64,000 nt of DNA from Zhengella mangrovi (GTDB lineage Bacteria; Pseudomonadota; Alphaproteobacteria; Rhizobiales; Rhizobiaceae), in the NCBI RefSeq assembly GCF_002727065.1, contig NZ_PDVP01000006.1:161636-225635 (forward strand), read 5' to 3'. Of this stretch, positions 38,049-47,426 are shown piece after piece; position 1 is the stretch's first letter; each line of letters starts with the position of its first letter. Both the position numbers and the translations under genes were made by a program. Below the pieces are notes generated by a model, which worked only from the letters and a program-made list of their open reading frames with translations, was not told the origin of the DNA and made no database searches.

Positions 38049-38798
38049 ATGACTCAGCAGCCCGTCCACAACCCGCAATTCTACCTGACCGCGCCGTCCG
38101 CCTGCCCCTACCTGGACGGGCAGTTCGAGCGCAAGGTGTTCACGCACCTGGTGGGCGACAAGGCCAGCGAGCTGAACGACCTGCTGACGCAGGGCGGCTT
38201 CCGCCGCTCGCAGAACATCGCCTACCGGCCGGCCTGCGAAACCTGCCGCGCCTGCGTGTCGGTGCGCATTCTTGCCAATGATTTCAAGCCGTCGAAGAAC
38301 ATGCGGCGGGTCCTGGCGACGAATAGCGACCTCGTCGGCACGGTGTACGAAGCCGAGCCGTCGACCGAGCAGTACAGCCTGTTCCGTACCTATCTCGATG
38401 CCCGCCACCGGCGCGGCGGCATGTCGGACATGACGGTGCTCGACTACGCGATGATGGTCGAGGACACGCATGTCGACACGCGAATCATCGAGTACCGCCG
38501 GCGCGGCCCCGACAGCTTCATGACCGGCAAGGGCGAGGGCGAACTGGTGGCCATCGCCCTGACGGACGTGATGGGCGACGGCCTGTCCATGGTCTATTCC
38601 TTCTTCAACCCGGACATGCAGGAGCGTTCGCTGGGCACCTACATGATCCTCGATCACATCGAACGCGCCCGCGCGATGGGCCTGCCGCATGTCTACCTGG
38701 GCTACTGGGTGCGCGGTTCGCGGAAGATGGATTACAAGATCCGCTTCCGGCCGCAGGAACACCTCAGCCCGACCGGCTGGGTCCGCTTCGAGGACTGA
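38049..38798 (+). CDS. bpt: leucyl-transferase for N-terminal Asp/Glu (N-degron pathway)
   Basis: Aminoacyl-tRNA-protein transferase of the ATE fold. Bacterial Bpt adds Leu to proteins with N-terminal Asp or Glu, marking them for ClpAP. The 249 residues have the ATE_N Cys motif [13 protein letters not shown] and the ATE_C segment [18 protein letters not shown]. The start at 38049 gives [14 protein letters not shown]; a start 10 codons earlier lacks a ribosome-binding site, and neither has a strong one. The next gene follows after 6 bases. Confidence 0.93.
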   Translation: MTQQPVHNPQFYLTAPSACPYLDGQFERKVFTHLVGDKASELNDLLTQGGFRRSQNIAYRPACETCRACVSVRILANDFKPSKNMRRVLATNSDLVGTVYEAEPSTEQYSLFRTYLDARHRRGGMSDMTVLDYAMMVEDTHVDTRIIEYRRRGPDSFMTGKGEGELVAIALTDVMGDGLSMVYSFFNPDMQERSLGTYMILDHIERARAMGLPHVYLGYWVRGSRKMDYKIRFRPQEHLSPTGWVRFED

Positions 38799-38804
38799 GG
38801 GCGT

Positions 38805-39692
38805 TTGACGGCTGAATCCGATCACATAAAGGGGCTCGCGATCACCGGCTTCGGCGGCATGGTGCTGACCTTCGACATCCCGCTGCTCCGGCTTGGCGAC
38901 GGCGAATCCTGGTCCGTGATCTTCCTGCGGTCGGTCTGCTCGATCGTCGTGCTGCTGGTGGTCTGGTGGCTGCTCAAGCGCTTCGGGCGCAACCCGCCGC
39001 CGCTGATCCACGGGCGGATCGGCTGGATCGTCTGCGGCCTCTACGCGCTGACCGGCCTCTGCTTCCTGCTGGCCGTCTTCCTGACGCCGACGGCCAACCT
39101 GGTGTTCATCCTGGCGCTCAACCCGATGCTGGCGGCCCTGTTCGCGCGGATCTTCCTGGGCGAACGGCTCAGGCGGGAAACGCTGATCGCCATGGTCGTC
39201 ATGGCGGCGGGCGTCTACATCATCGTTTCGGGCGGCATGACCGCCGGCAGCCTGGCCGGCAACCTGCTGGCCATGGGGGCCGCCGCCTCGCTGGCCGCGG
39301 CGCTGACCGTCTCGCGGGCGAGCGGCGAGGACATGGGCTTCTCCGCCGTCATGTCGTCGCTTTTCCTCATCGCCATCGCCGGGGTCATGGTGCTCTTCAA
39401 CGGCTACCATATCGCCGATCCGGTCTGGATCGTCATCGACGGCGCCTTCCTGCTGCCGGTCACGATGTTCTGCCTGGCGACCGGGCCGCGATGGCTGACC
39501 GGGCCGGAGGTCGCCATGTTTTACATGCTGGAGACCGTGCTGGCGCCGATCTGGGTCTGGATGATCTTCGCGGAAGTACCCGAGCGCCATACCTTCATCG
39601 GCGGCGCCATCGTGCTGACGGCGCTTGTCACCCACACGGCCGTGCAGATTGCCCGGAACCGCCGGCGGCGGCTGGCAGCGCGGCCGATCTGA
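38805..39692 (+). CDS. EamA/DMT-family transporter
   Basis: Ten-helix drug/metabolite transporter of 295 residues, made of two EamA repeats (FLRSVCSIVVLLVVWW and FMLAL-type NLVFILALNPMLAALFARIFLGE; second repeat from about residue 150). The start is TTG at 38805, 6 bases after bpt and after GAGGG. Substrate unknown. Confidence 0.88.
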   Translation: MTAESDHIKGLAITGFGGMVLTFDIPLLRLGDGESWSVIFLRSVCSIVVLLVVWWLLKRFGRNPPPLIHGRIGWIVCGLYALTGLCFLLAVFLTPTANLVFILALNPMLAALFARIFLGERLRRETLIAMVVMAAGVYIIVSGGMTAGSLAGNLLAMGAAASLAAALTVSRASGEDMGFSAVMSSLFLIAIAGVMVLFNGYHIADPVWIVIDGAFLLPVTMFCLATGPRWLTGPEVAMFYMLETVLAPIWVWMIFAEVPERHTFIGGAIVLTALVTHTAVQIARNRRRRLAARPI

Positions 39693-39775
39693 CTTTTTTC
39701 ACGACACGCTGAAACTCTTTTCGCGAACGGCTCGTGATCTTCCCGTCAACCAAACCTTACGGGAAGGACGCAAAC

Positions 39776-40192
39776 ATGAAACCGTTCAAGACGCTCGCCG
39801 CCTCCGCCATCTTCGTCGCCATCGCCGTTCCGGCTGCTTTCGCCATGGATCATCTCGCCGTCACCGGCGCGGACCAGGACATGTCGGGCGGGTCCGTCAC
39901 GGCGAGCATGGTGACCGCGCCGGCGGACGGCTGGCTCGTCGTTCACCGCACCGACGACGCGATGAAGCCCGGCCCGGTGATTGGCCATGCCCGGCTTATG
40001 AAGGGCGAGAACATGAACGTCACCGCGCAACTCAGCGAGGCGGTGAAGCCCGGCGAGAAGGTCATGCTGATGCTGCACGGCGAGGACGGCGGCATGAAAG
40101 CCGGCGAATTCGAGTATTCGCTCGGCGCCAAGGAAGACGGGCCGGTGCGCGTCGACGGGAAGCTCGTCATGGCTGTCGTGACGGCCAAGTGA
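39776..40192 (+). CDS. periplasmic DUF7282-like protein
   Basis: 138 residues. A Sec signal peptide (MKPFKTLAASAIFVAIAVPAAFA) is followed by a small beta-rich domain with GWLVVHRTDDAMKPGPVIGHARLMKGEN and VMLMLHGEDGGMKAGEFEYS. Resembles the DUF7282 family of secreted proteins of unknown role. The mature part has many Met and His residues, compatible with metal binding but unproven. The ATG follows GGGAAGGA; a longer frame from 39734 is rejected because it hides the signal peptide. Confidence 0.82.
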   Translation: MKPFKTLAASAIFVAIAVPAAFAMDHLAVTGADQDMSGGSVTASMVTAPADGWLVVHRTDDAMKPGPVIGHARLMKGENMNVTAQLSEAVKPGEKVMLMLHGEDGGMKAGEFEYSLGAKEDGPVRVDGKLVMAVVTAK

Positions 40193-40355
40193 CCCGGCGG
40201 GCGGCGTTCGGTCCCGGACGCCGCCCCTCCCCGACCGGACCTTGCGGGCGCGCTTTTCCGGGCCGCTTGTGTTGCAATGCAGCATAAACCGGTTTAGCAA
40301 CGGCCAAAGCCGCGCGTTGACCGCGCCTTCCGCCTCCCGTTGACAAGGTTCCGAC

Positions 40356-41984
40356 ATGATCAAACCGACCCTTGCGGCCGTGGCCGGCCGTTTCGCGCCC
40401 GAGCGTCCGCGCGCGACCTTCTCCGACCTTTCCCCTGCCCGCATCAAGACCGAGGTGCTCTCCGGCCTCACCGTCGCGCTGGCCCTGGTGCCGGAGGCCG
40501 TGGCCTTCGCCTTCGTCGCCGGCGTGCATCCGCTGGTCGGCCTCTATGCCGCCTTCATCGTCGGCCTGATCACAGCCCTCATCGGCGGCAGGCCCGGCAT
40601 GATCTCGGGCGCGACCGGCGCGCTGGCCGTCGTCATGGTCTCGCTGGTAGCGCAGCACGGCGTCGAATATCTCTTCGCCACCGTCGTGCTGATGGGCGTC
40701 CTGCAGGTGCTGGCCGGGATCTTCCACCTCGGCAAGTTCATCCGGCTGGTGCCGCATCCGGTCATGCTCGGCTTCGTCAACGGGCTGGCCATCGTCATCT
40801 TCCTGGCACAGCTGACGCAGTTCCAGGTGCCGGGTTCCGCCGAGACTGCCGGCCATGGCCTTGCCAACGGGCAGTGGCTGACCGGCGTCCCGCTCCTGAC
40901 CATGCTGGCGCTGGTGGCGCTGACCATGGCGATCATCTGGGTCATGCCCCGCCTGACGAAGGCCATTCCCGCCCCGCTGGCAGGCATTGCCATCGTGGCC
41001 GGCCTCGTCATCGCCTTCGGCATCGACGTGCCACGGGTCGGCGACATGGCGTCCATCGAAGGCTCGCTGCCCTCGTTCCACGTGCCGATGGTGCCGATGA
41101 CCCTGGAAACGCTGAAGATCATCGTGCCCTATGCGGTGATCCTTGCCGCCGTCGGCCTGATCGAAAGCCTGCTGACGCTGAACCTCGTCGGCGACATCAC
41201 CGGGCAGCGCGGCGGCGCCTCGAAGGAATGCATCGCCCAGGGAACGGCGAACGTGGCGACCGGGTTCTTCGGCGGCATGGGCGGCTGCGCGATGATCGGC
41301 CAGTCGATGATCAACGTGAAATCCGGCGGACGGACGCGGCTGTCCGGCCTCGCCGCGGCACTGTTTCTGCTATCCTTCATCCTGTTTGCCGCGCCGCTGA
41401 TCGAGCAGATCCCGCTCGCGGCGCTGGTGGGCGTGATGTTCATGGTGGTGATCGGCACGTTTGCCTGGAACTCGCTGACCATCCTGCGCAAGATCCCGCT
41501 GGCCGATGCCTTCGTCATCGTGCTGGTCACCGTGGTGACGGTGTGGACCGACCTGGCGACGGCGGTGGTCGTGGGCGTCATCGTCTCGGCGCTGACCTAT
41601 GCCTGGCAGAATGCGACGCGCATTCACGCGCGCAGTTCCATCGGCGACGACGGGTCGAAGACCTATGCCATCGAGGGGCCGCTGTTCTTCGGTTCCACCG
41701 ACGGCTTCCTCGACCTGTTCGATGCCGACCGCGATCCCGACACGGTGATCGTGGACTTCATGAACTCGCGCGTGGCCGACCAGTCGGCGCTGCAGGCCAT
41801 CGAGACGGTCGCGCAGCGCTACGAGGCCCAGGGCAAGCGGCTGCAGCTGCGCCACCTGTCGCGCGACTGCCATTCGCTGCTGACGCGTGCCGGCCAGCTG
41901 ATGATCGACAGCGAGGACGACCCGGACTACGGCGTGGCCGTCGATTACGACGTGCGCACGGGCTCGTTCGGCAAGGGCCACTGA
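40356..41984 (+). CDS. SulP family anion transporter with STAS domain
   Basis: 542 residues: twelve or more helices with the SulP signature around ALVPEAVAFAFVAGVHPLVGLYAAF and MISGATGALAVVM, then a cytoplasmic STAS domain from about residue 430 (TYAIEGPLFFGSTDGFLDLF, VIVDFMNSRVADQSAL). Such proteins carry sulfate, bicarbonate or dicarboxylates. The ATG follows AAGG. Convergent with the RND permease, with a terminator between. Confidence 0.93.
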   Translation: MIKPTLAAVAGRFAPERPRATFSDLSPARIKTEVLSGLTVALALVPEAVAFAFVAGVHPLVGLYAAFIVGLITALIGGRPGMISGATGALAVVMVSLVAQHGVEYLFATVVLMGVLQVLAGIFHLGKFIRLVPHPVMLGFVNGLAIVIFLAQLTQFQVPGSAETAGHGLANGQWLTGVPLLTMLALVALTMAIIWVMPRLTKAIPAPLAGIAIVAGLVIAFGIDVPRVGDMASIEGSLPSFHVPMVPMTLETLKIIVPYAVILAAVGLIESLLTLNLVGDITGQRGGASKECIAQGTANVATGFFGGMGGCAMIGQSMINVKSGGRTRLSGLAAALFLLSFILFAAPLIEQIPLAALVGVMFMVVIGTFAWNSLTILRKIPLADAFVIVLVTVVTVWTDLATAVVVGVIVSALTYAWQNATRIHARSSIGDDGSKTYAIEGPLFFGSTDGFLDLFDADRDPDTVIVDFMNSRVADQSALQAIETVAQRYEAQGKRLQLRHLSRDCHSLLTRAGQLMIDSEDDPDYGVAVDYDVRTGSFGKGH

Positions 41985-42014
41985 CCGCCGCGATCCGCGG
42001 GAAACGGAAAAGCA

Positions 42015-42040
42015 AAAGGCCGGGCGATTGCCCGGCCTTT
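42015..42040. terminator. bidirectional terminator between SulP and RND genes
   Basis: Perfect 11-bp stem AAAGGCCGGGC / GCCCGGCCTTT with loop GATT, flanked by A-rich and T-rich tracts, between two convergent genes. Confidence 0.9.
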
Positions 42041-42065
42041 CCTGTTTTTCGGTCCGCCGCTGCGC

Positions 42066-45000
42066 CTATTCGGCGGCTTCCGGCAGGCGGGCCGGCGCCA
42101 GTTCCAGCGGCTGGCGGGTGCCCTCGGCCGGCATTGCCTCTTCCTCCGGCTCGTCACGCTCGTTCGGCCGCAGCAGCTTGCGCACCATCCAGCTTACCCC
42201 CTTGCGCACATCGTCCATGATGGAGAAGAGCGACGGCACGAACAGCAGGCTCAGCACGGTGCCGACCAGCAGGCCGCCGATCACCGCGATGGCCATGGGC
42301 GCACGGAACTCGCCGCCGTCGCCATGGGCCAGCGACGCCGGGATCATGCCGGCGGACATGGCGATCGTCGTCATGATGATCGGCTGGGCCCGCTTGCGGC
42401 AGGCATCGAGAATTGCTTCCCGCTTGTCGATGCCCTGCTTGATCTCCTCGATGGCGAAATCGACCAGCATGATGGCGTTCTTGGTGACGATGCCCATCAG
42501 CATGAGGATGCCGATGACAACCGGCATGGAGATCGCCTTGTCGGTCAGCCAGAGCGCACCAACGACGCCACCGATCGACAGCGGCAGCGACAGCAGGATG
42601 GTGATGGTGTGGAAGATCGAGCCGAACAGCAGGATCAGCACCACCATGACCAGCATCAGGCCGGTGACCATGGCATTGCGGAAGGAGGTGAAGACATCGC
42701 CCATGACTTCCGCGTCGCCGGTCTCCTGGATGCGGACGCCGGCCGGCAGGTTCTTGACCTCCGGCAGGGCATAGATGACCTTCAGGCCTTCGCCGATCTC
42801 GGCATCGCCCGCCATGTCGACGCCGATGACCACACGGCGCTCACGGTTGAAGCGCTGGATCGAGGACGGTCCCTGGGCATAGTGGATGTCGGCGACCGCG
42901 GAGAGCGGCACCGAGCCGCCGGCGGCGAGCGGGACGGGAAGCTGCGAGAGAACCGACAGGTTGTCGCGCGCCTGTTCGTCGAGCTGGACGCGGATCGGGA
43001 TCTGGCGCACGCCGTCGGTGAACTTGGCGAGGCGGGCATCGACGTCGCCGATGGTCGCGACGCGCAGGACCTCCGAGACGGCCGAGGTGGAGACGCCGAG
43101 TTGGGCCATGAGATCGCGGTTCGGTTCGACGATGATCTCCGGCCGGTCGAGCGCGGCGTTGGAGGTGATCGCCCGGAACATGCCGGTCTTGGCCATGGCG
43201 CTCTGGATCTTGCGCGCCTCGGTGTCGAGCACATCGCCGTCCGTGCTCATGACGCCGATCTCGAGCGCGCGCTGACCGCGGTCATTCACGTAGGAAGCGC
43301 GCAGGTCCGGGATCGTCTGCAGGATATCGAGGATCTTGTTCTCCAGCTGGTGCTGGGTGATCTCGCGCTCGCTCTTGTGCTGCAGGTCCACGACCATGGT
43401 GGCGCGGCGCAGTTCGAGCGTGCCGGTCGGGTTGGCGCCGCCGATGACATAGACATTCTCGACCTGCGGAATGGCGCGCACGGCCTCGGTGGCGCGGTCG
43501 GTCGCCCGGCCGGTGTCCTCGAGCCTGGCGCCGGGCGGCAGTTCCAGCGAATAGACGACGCGGGAGGCGTCCTGGCGCGGCACGAAGCCGGCCGGCAGCA
43601 GGCCCGTGGCCATGATCGCACCGACGAAGAAGGCGATGCCGGCCAGGAAGGTGATCCACCTGAAACGCAGGCTGACGCCCAGGAGGCCGAGGTAGCCGCG
43701 CATGACGAAGCCCGGACGATACTCATGGTCGCCATGGGAGCGCAGGAAATAGGCCGCCATCAAGGGTGTTATGAGACGCGCGACGAGCAGCGAGAAGAAG
43801 ACGGCCACCGCGACGGTGAGGCCGAACTGCTTGAAGTACTGGCCGGCGACGCCCGACATGAAGGACACGGGCGCGAAGACCGCCATGATGGTGGCCGAGA
43901 TCGCGATCACCGCGAGGCCGATCTCGTCGGCCGCCTCGAGCGAGGCGCGGTAAGGCGTCTTGCCCATCTTGATGTGCCGGACGATGTTCTCGATCTCGAC
44001 GATGGCATCATCGACGAGAATGCCCGTCACCAGCGTGACGCCCAGCAGGCTGACCAGGTTCAGCGAGAAGCCGAGGTGGTCGAGCACCAGAAAGGTGGGG
44101 ATGATCGACAGCGGCAGCGCCATGGCCGAGACCAGCGTGGCGCGGATGTCGCGCAGGAAGATAAAGACCACGATGACGGCCAGGAGTGCGCCCTCGATCA
44201 GGGTCTGCATGGCCGATTCATAGTTGCCGACCGTGTAGTCGACGGAGTTGTCGACGCGGTCGATGGTCACGTTCGGATAATCGGCGCGCAACTGGTCGAC
44301 GGCCGCCGTGACACGCCGCGAAACGTCGACGTCGCTTTCGCCCTTGCCCCGGAAAACGCCCATGGAGACCACGGGCTCGCCGTTGACGCGGGCAAAGGAG
44401 CGCGGCTCGGCCCAGCTGTCGGTGACGGTGGCGATATCGGACAGGATGACGCGATGGCCGCCGGCCAGCGGGATTTCCAGCTTGCGCAGGGCCGCGATGT
44501 CGGAAACGCCACCCAGCGTGCGGATGGTCTGCTCGCGGCCGCCGATCTCGGTACGGCCGCCGGTCAGGTCGACGTTGGCGGCACGCAGGGCATTGTTCAC
44601 CGCCGAGGCCGTCACGCCCAGCGCATTCATCCGGTCGGCATTGAGCTCGACCTTGATCTCGCGGTCGACGCCGCCGTAGCGGTCGACACGGGCGACGCCC
44701 TTGAGGCTCTGCAACTGGCGGATCGCCTTGTCCTCAACGAACCAGGACAGTTCCTCCAGCGTCATGGCCGGCGCGCGCACGGCATAGGTCAGGATGGCCT
44801 GGCCCTCGACGTCGATGCGGTTGATGATCGGCTGGTCGGCGGTGGCCGGCAGGTCGGAACGGATGCGCTCCACGGCGTCCTTCACGTCGGTGACGGCAGT
44901 CGCGGTATCGACCTCGAGGCGGAACTCGATGACGGTGGAGGAACGGCCCTCGGTGATCGTCGACATGACGTTCTTGACGCCGGTGACGTTGGCGACGGCA

Positions 45001-45212
45001 TCCTCGACGCGCTTGGTGACCTGGGTTTCCAGTTCACTGGGCGCCACGCCGGGATCGGTGACGACGACCGAGACGATCGGGATATCGATGTTCGGGAAAC
45101 GCGTGACCGGCAGGTGCGAGAAGCTCATCAGCCCCAGCACGCTGAGGACGATGAACAGCAGGACCGACGGCAGCGGGTTGCGGATCGACCAGGCGGAAAT
45201 GTTCCACTTCAT
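42066..45212 (-). CDS. RND multidrug efflux permease (HAE1 family)
   Basis: Inner-membrane proton/drug antiporter of 1048 residues with the duplicated six-helix plan. The proton-relay Asp pair is kept in TGILVDDAIVEIENIVRH and the Lys of helix 10 in MGIVTKNAIMLVDFA. The N-terminus is SIRNPLPSVLLFIVLSVLG and the periplasmic porter domains hold PNIDIPIVSVVV. It overlaps the adaptor gene by 4 bases. No TolC-type outer-membrane gene lies in the window, so the pump must borrow one. Confidence 0.95.
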   Translation of the reverse strand: MKWNISAWSIRNPLPSVLLFIVLSVLGLMSFSHLPVTRFPNIDIPIVSVVVTDPGVAPSELETQVTKRVEDAVANVTGVKNVMSTITEGRSSTVIEFRLEVDTATAVTDVKDAVERIRSDLPATADQPIINRIDVEGQAILTYAVRAPAMTLEELSWFVEDKAIRQLQSLKGVARVDRYGGVDREIKVELNADRMNALGVTASAVNNALRAANVDLTGGRTEIGGREQTIRTLGGVSDIAALRKLEIPLAGGHRVILSDIATVTDSWAEPRSFARVNGEPVVSMGVFRGKGESDVDVSRRVTAAVDQLRADYPNVTIDRVDNSVDYTVGNYESAMQTLIEGALLAVIVVFIFLRDIRATLVSAMALPLSIIPTFLVLDHLGFSLNLVSLLGVTLVTGILVDDAIVEIENIVRHIKMGKTPYRASLEAADEIGLAVIAISATIMAVFAPVSFMSGVAGQYFKQFGLTVAVAVFFSLLVARLITPLMAAYFLRSHGDHEYRPGFVMRGYLGLLGVSLRFRWITFLAGIAFFVGAIMATGLLPAGFVPRQDASRVVYSLELPPGARLEDTGRATDRATEAVRAIPQVENVYVIGGANPTGTLELRRATMVVDLQHKSEREITQHQLENKILDILQTIPDLRASYVNDRGQRALEIGVMSTDGDVLDTEARKIQSAMAKTGMFRAITSNAALDRPEIIVEPNRDLMAQLGVSTSAVSEVLRVATIGDVDARLAKFTDGVRQIPIRVQLDEQARDNLSVLSQLPVPLAAGGSVPLSAVADIHYAQGPSSIQRFNRERRVVIGVDMAGDAEIGEGLKVIYALPEVKNLPAGVRIQETGDAEVMGDVFTSFRNAMVTGLMLVMVVLILLFGSIFHTITILLSLPLSIGGVVGALWLTDKAISMPVVIGILMLMGIVTKNAIMLVDFAIEEIKQGIDKREAILDACRKRAQPIIMTTIAMSAGMIPASLAHGDGGEFRAPMAIAVIGGLLVGTVLSLLFVPSLFSIMDDVRKGVSWMVRKLLRPNERDEPEEEAMPAEGTRQPLELAPARLPEAAE

Positions 45213-46417
45213 TGCGCGATGGCTCCCGTCGCCTCGTCAAGGACCGGGGTGATCGCGTCGCCGTCATTGACGAAGACGCCGGCGCGGGAGACGACCTGGT
45301 CGCCTTCGGCCACACCACCGGTCACCTCGACGATCCCGTCGACCCGGATCCCGAGGCTGACCGGCGTGGAGGCAACCTTGCCGTCGACCACCTTCTGGAC
45401 GTAGGGCTCGCCGTTGCGGAACAGCACCGCGCTGGCCGGCAGGACGAGCGCCTGCTTGCTGACAAGCTCGATGCTGGCACTGGCGAAATTGCCGGCGCGA
45501 ACGGGGCTGCCGGCCGGCAGCGTGATGAAGACGGTGCCGAGCCGCGTCGCCTTGCTGACCTCGGGCGCGACCATGCGGATCGTGCCTTCGAGCGGCTTGT
45601 CGACACCGGGCGCGCGCACCGAAACGGCCTGACCGGCCTTGAGCCGTGGCAGGTGCGTCTCGGACACGGTGGCCTGGAGTTCCAGGTCGTTGTCGATGGC
45701 GATGCGGAACAGCGGGCCGGCCGAAGCGCCAACCACGGCGCCGAGCATGGCGTTGCGGGCCAGCACCAGGCCATTGGCCGGCGATTTCACCTCGGTGCGG
45801 GCGATCTGGCGCTGCAGTTCGCGCACCTGGGCCTCGTTGACGCCGATCTGGGCCTCGGCGGCGACAACCGCCTTGCGGGCCGTCTCCAGCTTGGCGCGGG
45901 CGCTGTCGAGGCCGTTGACGGCATTGTCATACTGGGCCTGGGAGGCGACGCCCTTCTTGCGCAGCGCGTCGACGCGGTCGAGCGTTTCCTGCGCCTGGCG
46001 GACACCGACCTCGGCATCGGATATCTGCGCCTTGGCCTGGGCGGCCTGGGCGTCGATCTGGGCGCGCTGGGCCTTCGACTGCAGCAGCGTGAGCTCAAGG
46101 CCGGACTTGTCGAGGATGGCCAGCACCTGGCCCTGCTTCACCTCGTCGCCCTGGTCGGCGCGCAGTTCCAGCACCTTCAGGCCGTTGACGTCGACGCCGA
46201 CGGCCGCTTCCTCGCGGGGAACGACCGTTCCGTTGACGGGAAGGGTATCCCTGATCTGCTGCCGGCTGGCGGCAACGACGCGAATGGCCGGGGCCGGCGC
46301 TTCCGCGGCCGGCTGCGCCGCCGGATCTGCGGCCTCGGCGGACAGCGTGGCCGTGCCGAGAAGGCCGGCGACCGCCAGCGTGGCGGCAAAGGATTTGAAA
46401 AGACGGGTCAACGGCAT
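45209..46417 (-). CDS. RND periplasmic adaptor (membrane fusion protein)
   Basis: 402 residues from the ATG at 46417, with a signal peptide ending ...GTATLSAEA near residue 28. Then come a biotin-lipoyl-like half (GLKVLELRADQGDEVKQGQVLAILD), a long coiled-coil hairpin (about 85-190), the second lipoyl half (SPANGLVLARNAMLGAVVGA), and barrel plus membrane-proximal domains. A longer frame to 46450 would run into the tetR gene. Same operon as the RND permease and the TetR repressor. Confidence 0.94.
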   Translation of the reverse strand: MPLTRLFKSFAATLAVAGLLGTATLSAEAADPAAQPAAEAPAPAIRVVAASRQQIRDTLPVNGTVVPREEAAVGVDVNGLKVLELRADQGDEVKQGQVLAILDKSGLELTLLQSKAQRAQIDAQAAQAKAQISDAEVGVRQAQETLDRVDALRKKGVASQAQYDNAVNGLDSARAKLETARKAVVAAEAQIGVNEAQVRELQRQIARTEVKSPANGLVLARNAMLGAVVGASAGPLFRIAIDNDLELQATVSETHLPRLKAGQAVSVRAPGVDKPLEGTIRMVAPEVSKATRLGTVFITLPAGSPVRAGNFASASIELVSKQALVLPASAVLFRNGEPYVQKVVDGKVASTPVSLGIRVDGIVEVTGGVAEGDQVVSRAGVFVNDGDAITPVLDEATGAIAQ

Positions 46418-46431
46418 CGGAAACGTCCGGT

Positions 46432-47109
46432 TCAGTTTGCGACGGGGCAAAGATTGGCGGTGACGGAGGCGCGCACCATGTGCTCGACCTCGGCGAGGTT
46501 CACGCCCTTGGCGGGCAGGTCGTTGAGGATGATCCCCTCTCCGATGGAGATCATCACGGCCATCAGCGTTTCCACCGACACGGCCGGGCGGATCTGGCCG
46601 GCATCGATGGCCGCGCGGATCCGCCGGAAGATGAGTTCATGCACCTGGCTCATCGAGCATTCGCAGGTTTCCAGCACGGAGGGATTGCGCAGCGCCTCGG
46701 CACGGATCTCGGTGAACAGCGGCGCCATGTTGTTCTCGTGGCTGACCCGCATATGCGTCATCATGGCCTGAACGATGCCTTCCACGATGTCGGGATTGGC
46801 CAGCGCCTCGGCCAGAAGATCGGCGTCCTGGCGCCGGTCGGCCTCGGCAATGGCCTCGATGATGGCTTCCTTGGACGGGAAATAGCGGTAGAGCGCGCCC
46901 GGGCTCATCTCGGCTTCCTTGCAGATCTCGTGCATGGAAGCGCCCTGGAAGCCGGAGCGGACAAAGCATTTCTTCGCGGCGTCGAGAATGCGCGCCGTCT
47001 GTGCCTCACGGCGTTCCGCCCGGGTCATCGGCCCGGTGGTTTCGCCGTCGTCATCGGCACGGTGTTCGTCGTAGGCGCTTGCGCGCGCGGTATCGAGCGG
47101 AGAATTCAT
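46432..47109 (-). CDS. TetR-family repressor of the RND operon
   Basis: 225 residues: N-terminal helix-turn-helix with RILDAAKKCFVRSGFQGASMHEICKEAEMSPGALYRYFPSKEAI (about residues 40-85) and a variable ligand domain resembling TetR_C-type efflux regulators. It starts only 18 bases from the operator at 47128-47166 and is the first gene of the tetR-adaptor-permease operon, so autorepression and control of the pump are expected. The inducer is unknown. Confidence 0.92.
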   Translation of the reverse strand: MNSPLDTARASAYDEHRADDDGETTGPMTRAERREAQTARILDAAKKCFVRSGFQGASMHEICKEAEMSPGALYRYFPSKEAIIEAIAEADRRQDADLLAEALANPDIVEGIVQAMMTHMRVSHENNMAPLFTEIRAEALRNPSVLETCECSMSQVHELIFRRIRAAIDAGQIRPAVSVETLMAVMISIGEGIILNDLPAKGVNLAEVEHMVRASVTANLCPVAN

Positions 47110-47127
47110 GATCTCTTAACAATGAGT

Positions 47128-47166
47128 GCGAACGTTCGTTCTCGCTAAATGCGAATGAACGTTCGC
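47128..47166. promoter_or_regulatory. TetR operator, inverted repeat
   Basis: GCGAACGTTC (47128-47137) and its exact inverse GAACGTTCGC (47157-47166) are separated by 19 bases that themselves contain TTCTCGC and GCGAATG. Each arm also holds the 8-bp palindrome GAACGTTC. The site lies directly upstream of the tetR start and is the obvious binding place for the repressor. Confidence 0.85.
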
Positions 47167-47200
47167 GATGTCAAGAGGTACGGATCAAAATGGTTTCGGA

Positions 47201-47386
47201 TCAGTTGCGCGGCCGATGAACCCAGAGCGGCAGGACGAAGGCGAGGCAAGCGACGAGGAAAGCCAGGCTGGCGAACATGCCGACCCAGTCGCGGGCGCGC
47301 CAGGTGCTGGCGAGGAAGCCGAGCGCGGAGACCACGAAGAGGATCCAGCCGGTGAGGTTCAGGCGCCAGACGGTGCGCGGGCTCAT
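47201..47386 (-). CDS. small two-helix membrane protein
   Basis: 61 residues with two predicted helices (LTGWILFVVSALGFLAS and FASLAFLVACLAFVLPLW) joined by a short charged loop (TWRARDW). I do not recognise a family. The ATG at 47386 follows GGGGAGA with good spacing. It lies 40 bases downstream of parC on the same strand and upstream of the tetR operator, so it might be co-transcribed with parC. Confidence 0.6.
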   Translation of the reverse strand: MSPRTVWRLNLTGWILFVVSALGFLASTWRARDWVGMFASLAFLVACLAFVLPLWVHRPRN

Positions 47387-47426
47387 GGCGTCGTCTCCCC
47401 TTCGGACCGCGACCGGCGCAGACGGA

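Noticed and set aside
40356..42220. 626-residue alternative frame overlapping the SulP gene on the same strand
   Set aside because: It lies over the SulP reading frame, has Arg/Pro-rich composition typical of a frame-shifted GC-rich shadow, and lacks membrane helices.
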